Of a stretch of DNA of 64,000 bases, positions 34,215-42,687 are shown in pieces. Position 1 is the first letter of the stretch. Each line of letters starts with the position of its first letter. Source of the DNA: Hyphomicrobium_B sp001006785. GTDB taxonomy: Bacteria; Pseudomonadota; Alphaproteobacteria; Rhizobiales; Hyphomicrobiaceae. The stretch is from assembly GCF_001006785.1 (NCBI RefSeq), contig NZ_CDHO01000003.1, forward strand, positions 434,001 through 498,000. The letters are read 5' to 3'. The notes beneath the pieces were generated by a model. The model saw nothing but the letters and a program-made list of their open reading frames with translations, did no database searches and had not been told where the DNA came from. A program made the translations under genes and the position numbers.

Positions 34215-34406
34215 CTACACCTCACCACCCGAACCAAATCTGCCTTCGAGCGCCCCGAACCGCGCGACCTGACCGGCCTTGAAGTGGCGGTCCTTGTCGC
34301 GCCCAACAAAAATCTTGAACATCGCTTCTCCGTCGGCGTTGAAGAACTGCACCGACATCGTCCCCTGAACGGCCGGCACCGTATTCTCTAGCCCGGCACC
34401 GAAAGT
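34215..34406 (-). pseudogene. C-terminal fragment of a HutX/ChuX-like heme protein
   Basis: An open frame on the minus strand encodes SVQFFNADGEAMFKIFVGRD followed by KDRHFKAGQVARFGALEGRF, which reads as the C-terminal end of the ChuX/HutX heme-carrier family. The rest of the protein is missing: an in-frame TGA lies just upstream (complement of 34407-34409) and no family sequence is found between it and the NarL-type gene. The best-preserved part starts at an internal ATG (about 57 codons before the stop in all). It could be a relic of deletion or, less likely, a retained mini-protein. Confidence 0.65.
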
Positions 34407-34500
34407 TCACGCAACGGCGCAAACGCGCGCCATCGCATCAAAGCTGCGCTCAAATTCGCAATGACGTTTTAGGGATCGCAACCGACCGAACGAGCGGCCG

Positions 34501-35169
34501 TCAGTGCAGCCCGCGATCGATCTTTCCGCTTGGGTTCGGCTGCTTCAGGCGATGCTTCCACACGGCAGCTTCAAGCCGGCTCGCGAGGTTTAACTTGCGC
34601 AAAACGTTTTTGACGTGAACCTTCACCGTCGCATCGCTGATCCCGAGTTTGCGCGCAATGGTCTTGTTGTTCAGCCCTTCCGCCAGACATTCGAGAATCT
34701 CGCGCTCGCGCGGCGTCAGAAGTTCCTCCCCGGAGCTTCCGGCGATGACCGGCGAAAGCAGCGCACTTTTCAAAACTTCCGCCAGCGTGTCTTGTAGAAC
34801 CGTGGCCCCGCTCGAAGCCTTGAGCAGGTTCGTGCACAAGTCTTCCGGCTCCATATCCTTGAGCAGATAACCGTCGGCGCCTGCACGAAGCGCCTCGATC
34901 AGATCGTCTTCTGAGTTCGAGACCGTCAGAATGATATAGCGCGCAAGAAGATGCGTCGCCTTCAAGTGCCGAAGCGTATCGATCCCGGTCATGCCCTTCA
35001 TGTTGATGTCGATCAGCACGATATCTGGGTTCAACGCCAGGGCGAGTTCGATGCCCTGCTGTCCGCACGCCGCCTCCCCGACAACCCTGAAGTTTGGGTC
35101 CTGCGAGATCATTTGCCGAACGCCTTTGCGAAACAACGGATGATCATCAATGAGGACAACCTTGATCAT
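34501..35169 (-). CDS. NarL/FixJ-family response regulator
   Basis: 222 residues: a receiver domain (VVLIDDHPLFRKG, phosphoacceptor aspartate in IVLIDINMKGMTG, lysine in YLLKDMEPEDL, which is the NarL-type signature) and a LuxR-type DNA-binding domain (LTPREREILECLAEGLNNKTIARKLGISDATVKVH). It most resembles NarL/NarP. ATG 35169 has AGG nine bases upstream; a GTG three codons earlier is possible. It lies 16 bp behind its probable kinase. Confidence 0.92.
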   Translation of the reverse strand: MIKVVLIDDHPLFRKGVRQMISQDPNFRVVGEAACGQQGIELALALNPDIVLIDINMKGMTGIDTLRHLKATHLLARYIILTVSNSEDDLIEALRAGADGYLLKDMEPEDLCTNLLKASSGATVLQDTLAEVLKSALLSPVIAGSSGEELLTPREREILECLAEGLNNKTIARKLGISDATVKVHVKNVLRKLNLASRLEAAVWKHRLKQPNPSGKIDRGLH

Positions 35170-35185
35170 GATCGGCACCTGAACA

Positions 35186-37003
35186 TCATTGATACTGCAA
35201 TTTCTGCGGTGTGAACGTCAGTGTCACGCGCGTACCGGCTTCCGGCCTCGGACCGATATCGATCGCTCCGCCGAGACTGAAAGCGCGCTCCTTCATAATC
35301 GTCTGCCCATGATGCGACGTTTCCTTGGTTTCCGCCGGGCGGTATCCAATCCCGTCGTCATCGATTGTTACGGTCACTTCCCCATTCCGTCGAACGTCCA
35401 TCGTGATCCAGACGTTGGTCGCGCGCGCATGGCGCAGGATGTTGCTCAGCGCCTCGCGCACGACATGCAGGACATGAAATTCCTCGTTCACCGTTAGCGT
35501 GGCACCGGTGAGCCTGTTATCCAGAGCGATCGGCAGGCCCGACCTCTGACTGAATTCTTCGATCGCGGACGCAATCGCAAAATCGAGCCCCCGGATGTCC
35601 ATGTGAACACGGAAGGTGGCAAGCAGCTCGCGCAATTCCCGGTACGCATTGTCCAGCCCATGGCGCAATTCGCTTGTGATGGCCTTCGTCTGCTCACGGG
35701 ACTCGCTGGTCACGTTGTTCTGATATGACTGCAACCGCGCGAGCTGGATCTTCATGAAGGACAAGGACTGTGCCAGCGAGTCGTGCAGCTCTCGCGCGAT
35801 CGCGGCGCGCTCTTCAAGCACGGCAATACGTCGGGCCTCCTGATCGTGCCCATCGAGTTTCGCCGCCATCGAGAGCAGGCTGGCCGTAATACGTAGCGTC
35901 TTGATCTCGAGCGCTTCCAGCGTCCGATCGCCCGACAACTCGATCAGCAGCACGCTCGTTTCGCCCGTCGCATCGACGAATCCGAGACCCACTCTGCGCG
36001 TGCGCAATTCTTCCGAATGCTCTTCAACGATGGTCCCGGCTCCGGCCTGAGATATCTCCGCTTCGAACTGCTTCGACAGCGCCGCCGGCTCCCGGTTCGA
36101 GAATAGGCATCGTCCGGAATGAAACACCGCCGCGTCCTCGGAAAAAACGATCGCCGTGTTCTGCAAATCGAGCGTACGCTCCAGCGCATAGAGAATTTTC
36201 CGAAGCATTCCGTCGCCAAACGGATGCCGAAGCATCACGCTCATGGCATTCGAAAGATAATCTTGAATGCGCGTCATGCGCTCGAGGGAGTTACGCGTTT
36301 CCTTGCTTGCACCCGAATTTGCGATCTCGGTCAGCAAGCGGCCAACGCGTTCCTCGATCCGTGCAATCTCATCGCGGTGCGCTCGATTGTTAGAGTGTGC
36401 GCCGCCAGCGCACACCGCACCCGCGATGCCATCCACGCGATCAACGAGAACCCGCCGAGACCCAACGCTCAGACGAGCGAGGCAAAACAGCAAAACGCAA
36501 AAGCTCAACAGCTGCAGAAACGCGACCTGCGTACGCCTCGCCTCGAAATTCCGTTGAAGATTGAGCCCCGCCTGCCGCAGCAGCTCGATCGCATCGCGAG
36601 AGGCTGCTTCGCCTTTGCGCTGCTGACCGTCCTTTAGGACGTCGAGATTGACGTCCGACTCTCGCACAATGATCTGATCGTCGAAAACGCCAGAGCCAAT
36701 GAGATCTGCAACGGCGGATGCGTTTTGATCCTTCGCACCCTCGAGCGGCTGCGCAAGCAATGAAACCTCGGCTGCATGCAGCTTGCGCAATGCATCGCCG
36801 ATAGCCGCGCCGTAATTCGACAAGTACCACGATGCCGTGAAAAGAGTCAGCGCCGCAAACGCTGCGATCACAACCAAGCCCACAGTTCGAAAATATAGCG
36901 GGTAACGATCTAATGCTTTACGCACACGGCTGATATAAGCAGAATAATTTCCGCGATCGCCGAAGCGGGACTGCGTGAAGGAACGCGCTGTTTCGGTGGT
37001 CAT
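35186..37003 (-). CDS. NarX/NreB-like membrane sensor histidine kinase
   Basis: About 605 residues. Two membrane segments (VGLVVIAAFAALTLFTASWYL and FLQLLSFCVLLFCLA) flank a periplasmic part of about 105 residues. A GAF-like region follows, then HisKA_3 dimerisation with the phosphorylated histidine in AIARELHDSLAQSLSFMKIQ and an HATPase domain (VVREALSNILRHARA, DDDGIGY). The ligand is unknown; I do not see a clear NarX P-box. The start is uncertain: ATG 37003 is given, but ATG 37021 and GTG 36925 are possible. The first two overlap the divergent PAS gene. Confidence 0.88.
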   Translation of the reverse strand: MTTETARSFTQSRFGDRGNYSAYISRVRKALDRYPLYFRTVGLVVIAAFAALTLFTASWYLSNYGAAIGDALRKLHAAEVSLLAQPLEGAKDQNASAVADLIGSGVFDDQIIVRESDVNLDVLKDGQQRKGEAASRDAIELLRQAGLNLQRNFEARRTQVAFLQLLSFCVLLFCLARLSVGSRRVLVDRVDGIAGAVCAGGAHSNNRAHRDEIARIEERVGRLLTEIANSGASKETRNSLERMTRIQDYLSNAMSVMLRHPFGDGMLRKILYALERTLDLQNTAIVFSEDAAVFHSGRCLFSNREPAALSKQFEAEISQAGAGTIVEEHSEELRTRRVGLGFVDATGETSVLLIELSGDRTLEALEIKTLRITASLLSMAAKLDGHDQEARRIAVLEERAAIARELHDSLAQSLSFMKIQLARLQSYQNNVTSESREQTKAITSELRHGLDNAYRELRELLATFRVHMDIRGLDFAIASAIEEFSQRSGLPIALDNRLTGATLTVNEEFHVLHVVREALSNILRHARATNVWITMDVRRNGEVTVTIDDDGIGYRPAETKETSHHGQTIMKERAFSLGGAIDIGPRPEAGTRVTLTFTPQKLQYQ

Positions 37004-38111
37004 CGGACTGGTCGTGCTCATGACGATGCTCATTTTCAGCACCATACAAGCATTCGCCCTCTTCGGTCTGGGAGCGATCGCGATACTCGTTGGCGTTATC
37101 GTTCTGGTGCTCGTCCCGATTGTTCGACGCGGCGAACAAATAAAATCGAGCGATGATGATCCGGAACTGGCCCAGCCTGTATTGACAAAGATCAAACCGG
37201 ACTCGACTCCGCAAACAATTAAACCGCTCGGCTCGGCAGCCCAGCTCGACCCTCCGAACGAGGCACCCGGACCTACCGCGCAAGCGCTCCCAAGAGATCG
37301 CCTTATGCCGGTCGACTACCGCCAGATCGTCGAGCACATGGAGCAGATCGTCTTTACGATCGACGGCGATGGAAACATCTCGATGCTCAGCTCATCGTGG
37401 GAGAATTTGCTGGACTACACGATCGCCGACAGCCTCAATCAGCCTTTCGGTACATTCGTGCATCCCGAAGACCGCCCTTTGGTCGACGCCCAGATCAGCG
37501 GTTTGCTGCGCCGCAGCCGCGACACCTGCCGGATGGAGCTGCGCATGATCGCGCGCAATCACACATCCCGTTGGCTCGATATGCGCGCCAGAAGCGTCAG
37601 CGGTTCGGATCGCACCGTCATCGGAACATTGACGGACATAAATCAGCAGAAGGAAATCGAAGCGCGCCTACGCGCGGTGCGGCGCTCTCTGAGCACACTG
37701 CTCAACAGCATTCCGGGCATGGTCTATCGATGCAAAAGTGACCGCAACTGGAGCTTCGAGTTTGCCAGCGACGGCTGCCTCGAAGTCACCGGGTACGAGC
37801 CGTATCATCTGGTGAACGACCCCAACCTGTATTTCCAGCACATCATGTTTCCCGACGACCGCGACTACGCGTGGAACCACGTGCACAAGCAGGTCATGCT
37901 GAAGCGCAACTTCCAGCTCGTCTATCGCATCATCGACAGGTCTGGCCGGGTAAAATGGATCTGGGAGCAAGGGCGCGGAGTCTATTCCGTGAGCGGCGAA
38001 CTGCTGGCGCTCGAAGGCTTCATCAGAGTGATCGCCGACGACAGCGCCAAAGCGCGCGTCGTGCTCGAAGGGTTCCACGACTTGATTCTCGACGAGCCGC
38101 TGCCGTCGTGA
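36975..38111 (+). CDS. membrane-anchored double-PAS protein without output domain
   Basis: 378 residues. Two hydrophobic segments (VVIGLVVLMTMLIF and ALFGLGAIAILVGVIVLVLV) are followed by a polar linker and two PAS/PAC domains (about 118-230 and 238-365, the second of PAS_3 type with IIDRSGRVKWIWEQGRG). No kinase, GGDEF, EAL or DNA-binding domain follows, so it may pass its signal to another protein. GTG 36975 is used; ATG 37020 is an alternative. It is divergent from, and overlaps the 5' end of, the NarX-like kinase gene. Confidence 0.82.
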   Translation: MKERAVSVVIGLVVLMTMLIFSTIQAFALFGLGAIAILVGVIVLVLVPIVRRGEQIKSSDDDPELAQPVLTKIKPDSTPQTIKPLGSAAQLDPPNEAPGPTAQALPRDRLMPVDYRQIVEHMEQIVFTIDGDGNISMLSSSWENLLDYTIADSLNQPFGTFVHPEDRPLVDAQISGLLRRSRDTCRMELRMIARNHTSRWLDMRARSVSGSDRTVIGTLTDINQQKEIEARLRAVRRSLSTLLNSIPGMVYRCKSDRNWSFEFASDGCLEVTGYEPYHLVNDPNLYFQHIMFPDDRDYAWNHVHKQVMLKRNFQLVYRIIDRSGRVKWIWEQGRGVYSVSGELLALEGFIRVIADDSAKARVVLEGFHDLILDEPLPS

Positions 38112-38129
38112 AGAAAGCCGGCACTCATA

Positions 38130-38156
38130 AAAAAGGCCGCTGAGAATGCGGCCTTG
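38130..38156 (-). terminator. intrinsic terminator of the FixK-like gene
   Basis: AAGGCCGC, loop, GCGGCCTT; read on the minus strand the stem is followed by a run of six Ts. On the plus strand, behind the PAS gene, the tail is poor. Confidence 0.85.
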
Positions 38157-38185
38157 GTCCCAATCGACTGTCGTGGGTGATCAGA

Positions 38186-38923
38186 TCAAGCCGAGAGTTG
38201 CTCGAGCTTCACCTCATCGAGAACGTGTACCTCGGTCGAGTTGACGATCTCGATCACGCCCATGCTGCGCAACTTCGTCAGTGTTCTGCTGACCGTCTCG
38301 ATCGTCAGGCCCAGAAGATCGCCGATATCCGAGCGGCGCATCATCAGGCTGAAGGCGCTGCCATTCCGCCCCGAACTCGCTGCGCGGTCACTCAACCTGA
38401 CGAGAAAAGCGGCAATGCGCTCCATCGCCGTGCCCTGGCCGACGCAAACAAGCAGGTTGCGGGCGGTTGCAAGCTCGGCCGATACCGCCTTATAGAGCGT
38501 CAGCGCGAGGTCAGGATCGGACGCGGCTGCTTCTTCAAGGGCCGTGGCCGGGATGCATTTAACCTTTGCGGCGCAAGTGGCCTGCGCGTCGAAAATGTAC
38601 TCGCCGTGAAGGCCAAGCCCAATGTAATCACCGGGATAAGCGAAATCGATGACCTGTCGGCGCCCGTCACCCAGCACTTTCGAAAGCGCGACGACCCCTT
38701 GCTCGACATAAAAGACCTGCGTTCTCGGATCGCCTTCGCAGAAAATGTACTCTTTGGCTCGCAGCCTTCGGATCGTGGCATGCTCGAACCCATCACGCTT
38801 CCTTACGCCCGAGTTTCGCGATAGCCCCTGATGAGGGTTGTACGGAAAAGCATCATGAACAGTTGTTGCACCCAGCATATCCGCTCTCCTTGGCTCGCGA
38901 ACGGCGGCATCAATCGAGACCAT
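38186..38923 (-). CDS. fixK: FixK-like Crp/Fnr-family regulator
   Basis: 245 residues: a cyclic-nucleotide-binding-like beta-barrel (YIFCEGDPRTQVFYVEQGVVALSKV, FAYPGDYIGL) and a C-terminal winged helix whose recognition helix MRRSDIGDLLGLTIETVSRT is typical of FixK. The N-terminal cysteine cluster that binds Fe-S in FNR is absent, so control is likely transcriptional rather than by direct oxygen sensing. ATG 38878 is a possible shorter start. It is divergent from an OmpR-type regulator and near a heme-PAS kinase, which recalls the FixL-FixJ-FixK cascade. Confidence 0.9.
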   Translation of the reverse strand: MVSIDAAVREPRRADMLGATTVHDAFPYNPHQGLSRNSGVRKRDGFEHATIRRLRAKEYIFCEGDPRTQVFYVEQGVVALSKVLGDGRRQVIDFAYPGDYIGLGLHGEYIFDAQATCAAKVKCIPATALEEAAASDPDLALTLYKAVSAELATARNLLVCVGQGTAMERIAAFLVRLSDRAASSGRNGSAFSLMMRRSDIGDLLGLTIETVSRTLTKLRSMGVIEIVNSTEVHVLDEVKLEQLSA

Positions 38924-38959
38924 AGAAGCCGATAGCTTTCGCCCAGGTTTGCCTTAACG

Positions 38960-38983
38960 GTAAAGAATTGTAACAATTTGTAA
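38960..38983. promoter_or_regulatory. three 10-bp-spaced GTAA direct repeats
   Basis: GTAA occurs at 38960, 38970 and 38980, exactly one helical turn apart, in the 99-bp region between the divergent fixK-like and OmpR-type genes. Tandem repeats of about 10 bp are the usual binding pattern of OmpR/PhoB-family regulators. An overlapping near-palindrome AATTGTAACAATT spans 38966-38978. Confidence 0.55.
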
Positions 38984-39022
38984 TCTATACACTCACCGCG
39001 CCATGCCCCTCGGAGAGCTGAC

Positions 39023-39751
39023 GTGACAACGAAAATCCTGGTTGTTGACGACGAACCCGAAATTCGGCGTCTGCTGAGGACGTGCTTCGAGCGCGAAGGG
39101 TATGCCGTGGCCGAAGCAGCCGATGCCGCAGCGACGCGCGCCGCGCTGAATGAGGGTATCGTCAGCCTCGTCACGCTGGATTTGGCCCTTGGGCAGGAAG
39201 ATGGACTCTCCCTCGCCCGCGAAATCCGGGCCAAGCACGATGTCCCGATCGTGATGGTCTCCGGCAAAGGCGACACCGTCGACCGCATTGTCGGCCTCGA
39301 GATCGGAGCCGACGATTACATCTCGAAGCCGTTCAACCTCCGCGAGGTTCTCGCCCGCGTGCGCTCCGTCCTGCGACGGCACGACGGCGGCAACCGCGCC
39401 GCCGCGACGACATCCTCCCCGGCGCACGAGATCTACGAATTCGGCGGTTGGTCGTTGGACGCCACCAGCCGCGAACTCAAAGACGAAAAAGGCGTGTCAC
39501 GCGAATTGACGACCGCCGAATTCAACCTCCTTGAGATGTTCGCGCGCCGCCCGCATCGCGCTCTGACGCGCGACGAGATCATGGACATCTTGAAGGGGCA
39601 CGACTATTCGCCGCTCGATCGTTCGATCGATGCATTGGTCAGCAGAGTGCGCCGCAAGATCGACAACGGGTCAAACGCGTCGCCGAAGATCAAATCCATC
39701 CGCGGCATCGGATATATGTTCACCTGCGATGTCAGGCGACGAAAAGCCTAG
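39023..39751 (+). CDS. OmpR-family response regulator
   Basis: 242 residues: a receiver domain (ILVVDDEPEIRRLLR, phosphoacceptor aspartate in LVTLDLALGQEDG, lysine in DDYISKPFN) and a C-terminal winged-helix effector domain (ELTTAEFNLLEMFARRPHRAL, IDALVSRVRRKID, IRGIGYMF). GTG start at 39023. The convergent neighbour encodes a hybrid kinase, a possible partner. Tandem repeats upstream suggest autoregulation and control of the divergent FixK-like gene. Confidence 0.94.
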   Translation: MTTKILVVDDEPEIRRLLRTCFEREGYAVAEAADAAATRAALNEGIVSLVTLDLALGQEDGLSLAREIRAKHDVPIVMVSGKGDTVDRIVGLEIGADDYISKPFNLREVLARVRSVLRRHDGGNRAAATTSSPAHEIYEFGGWSLDATSRELKDEKGVSRELTTAEFNLLEMFARRPHRALTRDEIMDILKGHDYSPLDRSIDALVSRVRRKIDNGSNASPKIKSIRGIGYMFTCDVRRRKA

Positions 39752-39802
39752 TCTGCGCCCCGTCTCAATGAACTCTGCCGCGAATAGTCAACGGCTGCAC
39801 GC

Positions 39803-41695
39803 TCAAGCCTTGCGCTTCTCCAGCGTTTTCCGGACGATTTCAGCAAGGTCTCTTTGCCCATAAGGCTTGCGCAGGATCGGCCATTCATCGGCGATCGTGG
39901 CGATATCGCCGGCGTCTCCCGCAAAACCCGTCGTCAAGATCACTGGCAGAGCCGGATCGAACGCGCCGATCCAGTTTCTGAGATCGACCCCCGTCATCCC
40001 GCCCGGCATGATGATGTCGCTGAATACGAGGTCGGCCTTCAATCCGCCCATGAGCGCTTCGCGCGCCGCCGTCCCCGTGGGAAACTCCACCACTTCGTAG
40101 CCGAGACGTTCGAGACGCTGAACTGTCAACGCACGTACGTCGCCGTTGTCTTCAACGACCAAGATGCGCTCGCCACGACCTCGTTCCTCCTTTGCCGCGT
40201 CCGCCACGGAAACGACGGCGCCCGGATAATCGAGGCATCGCGGGAAATAGAGGTTCACGGTCGTGCCCGCTCCGGGCTCGCTGTAGATCGTGATGCTACC
40301 ACCGGATTGTTTGATGAAACCGTAGATGGTGCTGAGCCCCAATCCCGTTCCGCGTCCCGGTGGCTTCGTCGTGAAGAAAGGCTCAAAAACACGCCCGAGC
40401 ACGTCCTTCGTCATTCCGGCGCCATTGTCCGATACCGAGACGCGCACATAGTCGCCCGCCGCCAGCGAACCCTCGAAGCCGACCTCGTCGCCTTCCAGCG
40501 TCGCATTGCTGGTGCGGATGGCGAGTTTGCCGCCATTGGGCATCGCATCGCGCGCGTTGATCGCGAGGTTGATAACCGCGGATTCGACCTCACCCGTATC
40601 CGCGCGCGTCAACCACAAATCACGCGCGAAGCTCGTCTGCAGATCGATGGTCGCGCCAAGCGTGCGATGCAGAAGTTCGGTCATGCTCCGAACCTGCTCG
40701 TTGAGATTGATCACCTCCGGCGCCAGTTGCCGGCGGCGCGCAAACGTCAGCAGTCTCCGGGTCAGACGCGCTCCCGAGTCGGCAGCCCGCATCGCCCGCG
40801 AGAGAAGCTCACGATCATCAAGATTTTCGATCGTTCCTTCCAGCAATTCGAGATTGCCGGAAATGATCGTCAGCAGATTGTTGAAGTCATGCGCGATGCC
40901 GCCCGTCAACTGCCCCACGGCTTCGAGCTTCTGCAGCCTGAGCGAGCTCTCCCGCCGCTTCATCTCATCGGTCATATCCCGGAACAGGCTGACCACCGCC
41001 ATCTGCGTCCCGTCAGCGCCCGCAATGACGGCGATATGCCCCTGCGCCGGAAACGTGCGCCCGTCCTTGCGGCGGAGTACCGTTGAAATCTCAACGCTTC
41101 CGCCGTCGGCCGCATGTTTCGATGCAATCTCTTTTTCAAGTTGCACCTTATCCGGCGGCGCATCGAAAAGCGTCGTCCAGTCGAGCCCGATCGCTTCGCT
41201 CGCGCTATAGCCGAACATGCGCGTTGCGGCGGGATTGATGAGAACGATCTGTCCCTCGGGCGCCGAGATCACCAGCGTCTCTGGCACGTAGTCAAACACG
41301 GCCTGAAACAGCAGCGACTGGCGGTCGATCTCCGCCTGCAATCGGGCATGCGCGCTCAAATCCGTGATAATGCCGGAGAAGAAGCGCTCGCCCTGCATCT
41401 CGAATTCACCAACCGCAAGGTGGATCGGAAATATCGATCCGTCCTTGCGTTGGCCCGCAACCTCGCGGCCGATGCCGATGATCCTTTTCTCGCCAGTCTG
41501 GACATACCGCTCCATGTAGTGGTCGTGCTGCGTGCGGTACGGCTCCGGCATCAACATGCTGACGTTGCGATCGAGCATCTCTTCCGCCGTATAGCCGAAC
41601 ATGCGCTCGGCGGCCGGATTGACCGTCCGCACCCGCCCGCGATCATCGATCGCCAGGATCGCCACGACGGCGGATTTGAGAAGCGCCTGCAGCAT
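39803..41695 (-). CDS. hybrid histidine kinase with FixL-type heme PAS
   Basis: 630 residues, no membrane segment: PAS1 (5-115), PAS2 (125-245), HisKA with the phosphorylated histidine in LTGGIAHDFNNLL, HATPase (SDNGAGM, GTGLGLST) and a C-terminal receiver (ILVVEDNGDVRAL, phosphoacceptor aspartate in LVFSDIIMPGG). PAS1 keeps the FixL heme pattern: His57 in QHDHYMERY matches the proximal His200 of Bradyrhizobium FixL, and Arg77 in IIGIGR, exactly 20 residues later, matches Arg220; QRKDGSIFPIHLAVGE also matches. It is therefore probably a cytosolic oxygen sensor. No FixJ-type gene is adjacent. Confidence 0.92.
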   Translation of the reverse strand: MLQALLKSAVVAILAIDDRGRVRTVNPAAERMFGYTAEEMLDRNVSMLMPEPYRTQHDHYMERYVQTGEKRIIGIGREVAGQRKDGSIFPIHLAVGEFEMQGERFFSGIITDLSAHARLQAEIDRQSLLFQAVFDYVPETLVISAPEGQIVLINPAATRMFGYSASEAIGLDWTTLFDAPPDKVQLEKEIASKHAADGGSVEISTVLRRKDGRTFPAQGHIAVIAGADGTQMAVVSLFRDMTDEMKRRESSLRLQKLEAVGQLTGGIAHDFNNLLTIISGNLELLEGTIENLDDRELLSRAMRAADSGARLTRRLLTFARRRQLAPEVINLNEQVRSMTELLHRTLGATIDLQTSFARDLWLTRADTGEVESAVINLAINARDAMPNGGKLAIRTSNATLEGDEVGFEGSLAAGDYVRVSVSDNGAGMTKDVLGRVFEPFFTTKPPGRGTGLGLSTIYGFIKQSGGSITIYSEPGAGTTVNLYFPRCLDYPGAVVSVADAAKEERGRGERILVVEDNGDVRALTVQRLERLGYEVVEFPTGTAAREALMGGLKADLVFSDIIMPGGMTGVDLRNWIGAFDPALPVILTTGFAGDAGDIATIADEWPILRKPYGQRDLAEIVRKTLEKRKA

Positions 41696-41890
41696 CGGCC
41701 GGCTTTTTCCTTCATTTCACGTATTGGATAGGCATCTGACGTAACGGCTCAGCTTAGCAGAACCATTGCCGAATTGCTTCATGCATGGTCCAGTAACACC
41801 CCATTTCTACTGATTTCGATCAAGGCGTCACCCGGCATGCGCGGCAAAGATTTGGAGGACGAAAATACACTATGAGCGCGCAGCCTCGGC

Positions 41891-42346
41891 ATGACACACA
41901 CGCGGACATGGATCTTGGTGACGGATGGCGGCAAGGCCCGCATCCTGGAGACGACCGCAAACCGCCAGAGTGTGCATGTCATTTCCGGATCGAACTCACG
42001 ACGCGAGGAAGCGCCAGACCGTAAACTCGGCAGGACGCCTTCGGAGCGTCTCTACGGCTCCGCCGGACTTGCCCGCCTCGGTGTCGCTTCGCGCAGAGTT
42101 TCCAACACGGCCCTCGAAGCTTTGTTCGCGAGCCAGCTCGCCACGATGCTCGCGGAACACTCCGCCAAGGAAGCATTCGACCGGTTGGTGATCATCGCCC
42201 CCGGCACCATGCTGGGCAATCTCCGCAAGATGATCAAGCCGGAAGTCCGAAGCAAAGTCGTCGCCGAGATCGACGAAGATCCGGCCGAAATTCCAAACAA
42301 CGAAATCGCTTCCCGCATCGAGACCGTGCTTGGCGCCTCTCGCTAG
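41891..42346 (+). CDS. host attachment family protein (AtsE-like)
   Basis: 151 residues of the family named host attachment protein after an Agrobacterium gene; the biochemical role is unknown. Typical pattern: WILVTDGGKARILE at the N-terminus, basic middle (REEAPDRKLGR), RLVIIAPGTMLGNLRKMI and a C-terminal EIDEDPAEIP. A free-living bacterium commonly carries it as a general stress protein. No clear ribosome site precedes the ATG. Confidence 0.85.
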   Translation: MTHTRTWILVTDGGKARILETTANRQSVHVISGSNSRREEAPDRKLGRTPSERLYGSAGLARLGVASRRVSNTALEALFASQLATMLAEHSAKEAFDRLVIIAPGTMLGNLRKMIKPEVRSKVVAEIDEDPAEIPNNEIASRIETVLGASR

Positions 42347-42687
42347 AGCCGCTCGCGACAGTGCATCTCCTGAAAACTTCAATCCCGCGCCATTGCGGAC
42401 CGAACCTGCCTGTCCCGCAAACACCCGATTCCGATAACGCATCGGAACCTGCGTCAAACGTAGTCGCGACATGATGCGCTGAGCGATTTCGACGCGCAGC
42501 TTGTCTCTTTTATCCAAAGACAAGGCTCCCTCTCAGAGGCCGTGCTTGACACAGCCTGAGGCCCGAGAACGAACGATCCGTCAACAGATCAATCGGCCTG
42601 TCAGGGCTACGTGACGAGCGCGCTGTGATCGACCGGCCGCAGCGCTCTCGGCAAATTTAGGCGCGAGAGCCACAAGGAGGAGATTGC
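42347..42687. other. 341-bp nirK upstream region
   Basis: No convincing gene. It ends in a very strong ribosome site, AAGGAGGAG, six bases before the nirK ATG. No full TTG-N8-CAA FNR-type box is present, unlike before several other genes of the island; only a half-site, ATCAA, occurs at 42588-42592. nirK may thus use a divergent box or a different regulator. Confidence 0.6.

Noticed and set aside
41996..42523. A 175-codon minus-strand frame before nirK
   Set aside because: Its first 40 residues look protein-like, but most of it is antisense to the host attachment gene and no family was recognised.
42579..42592. CGTCAACAGATCAA upstream of nirK as an FNR/NNR box
   Set aside because: Only the ATCAA half fits; the first half does not match TTG.
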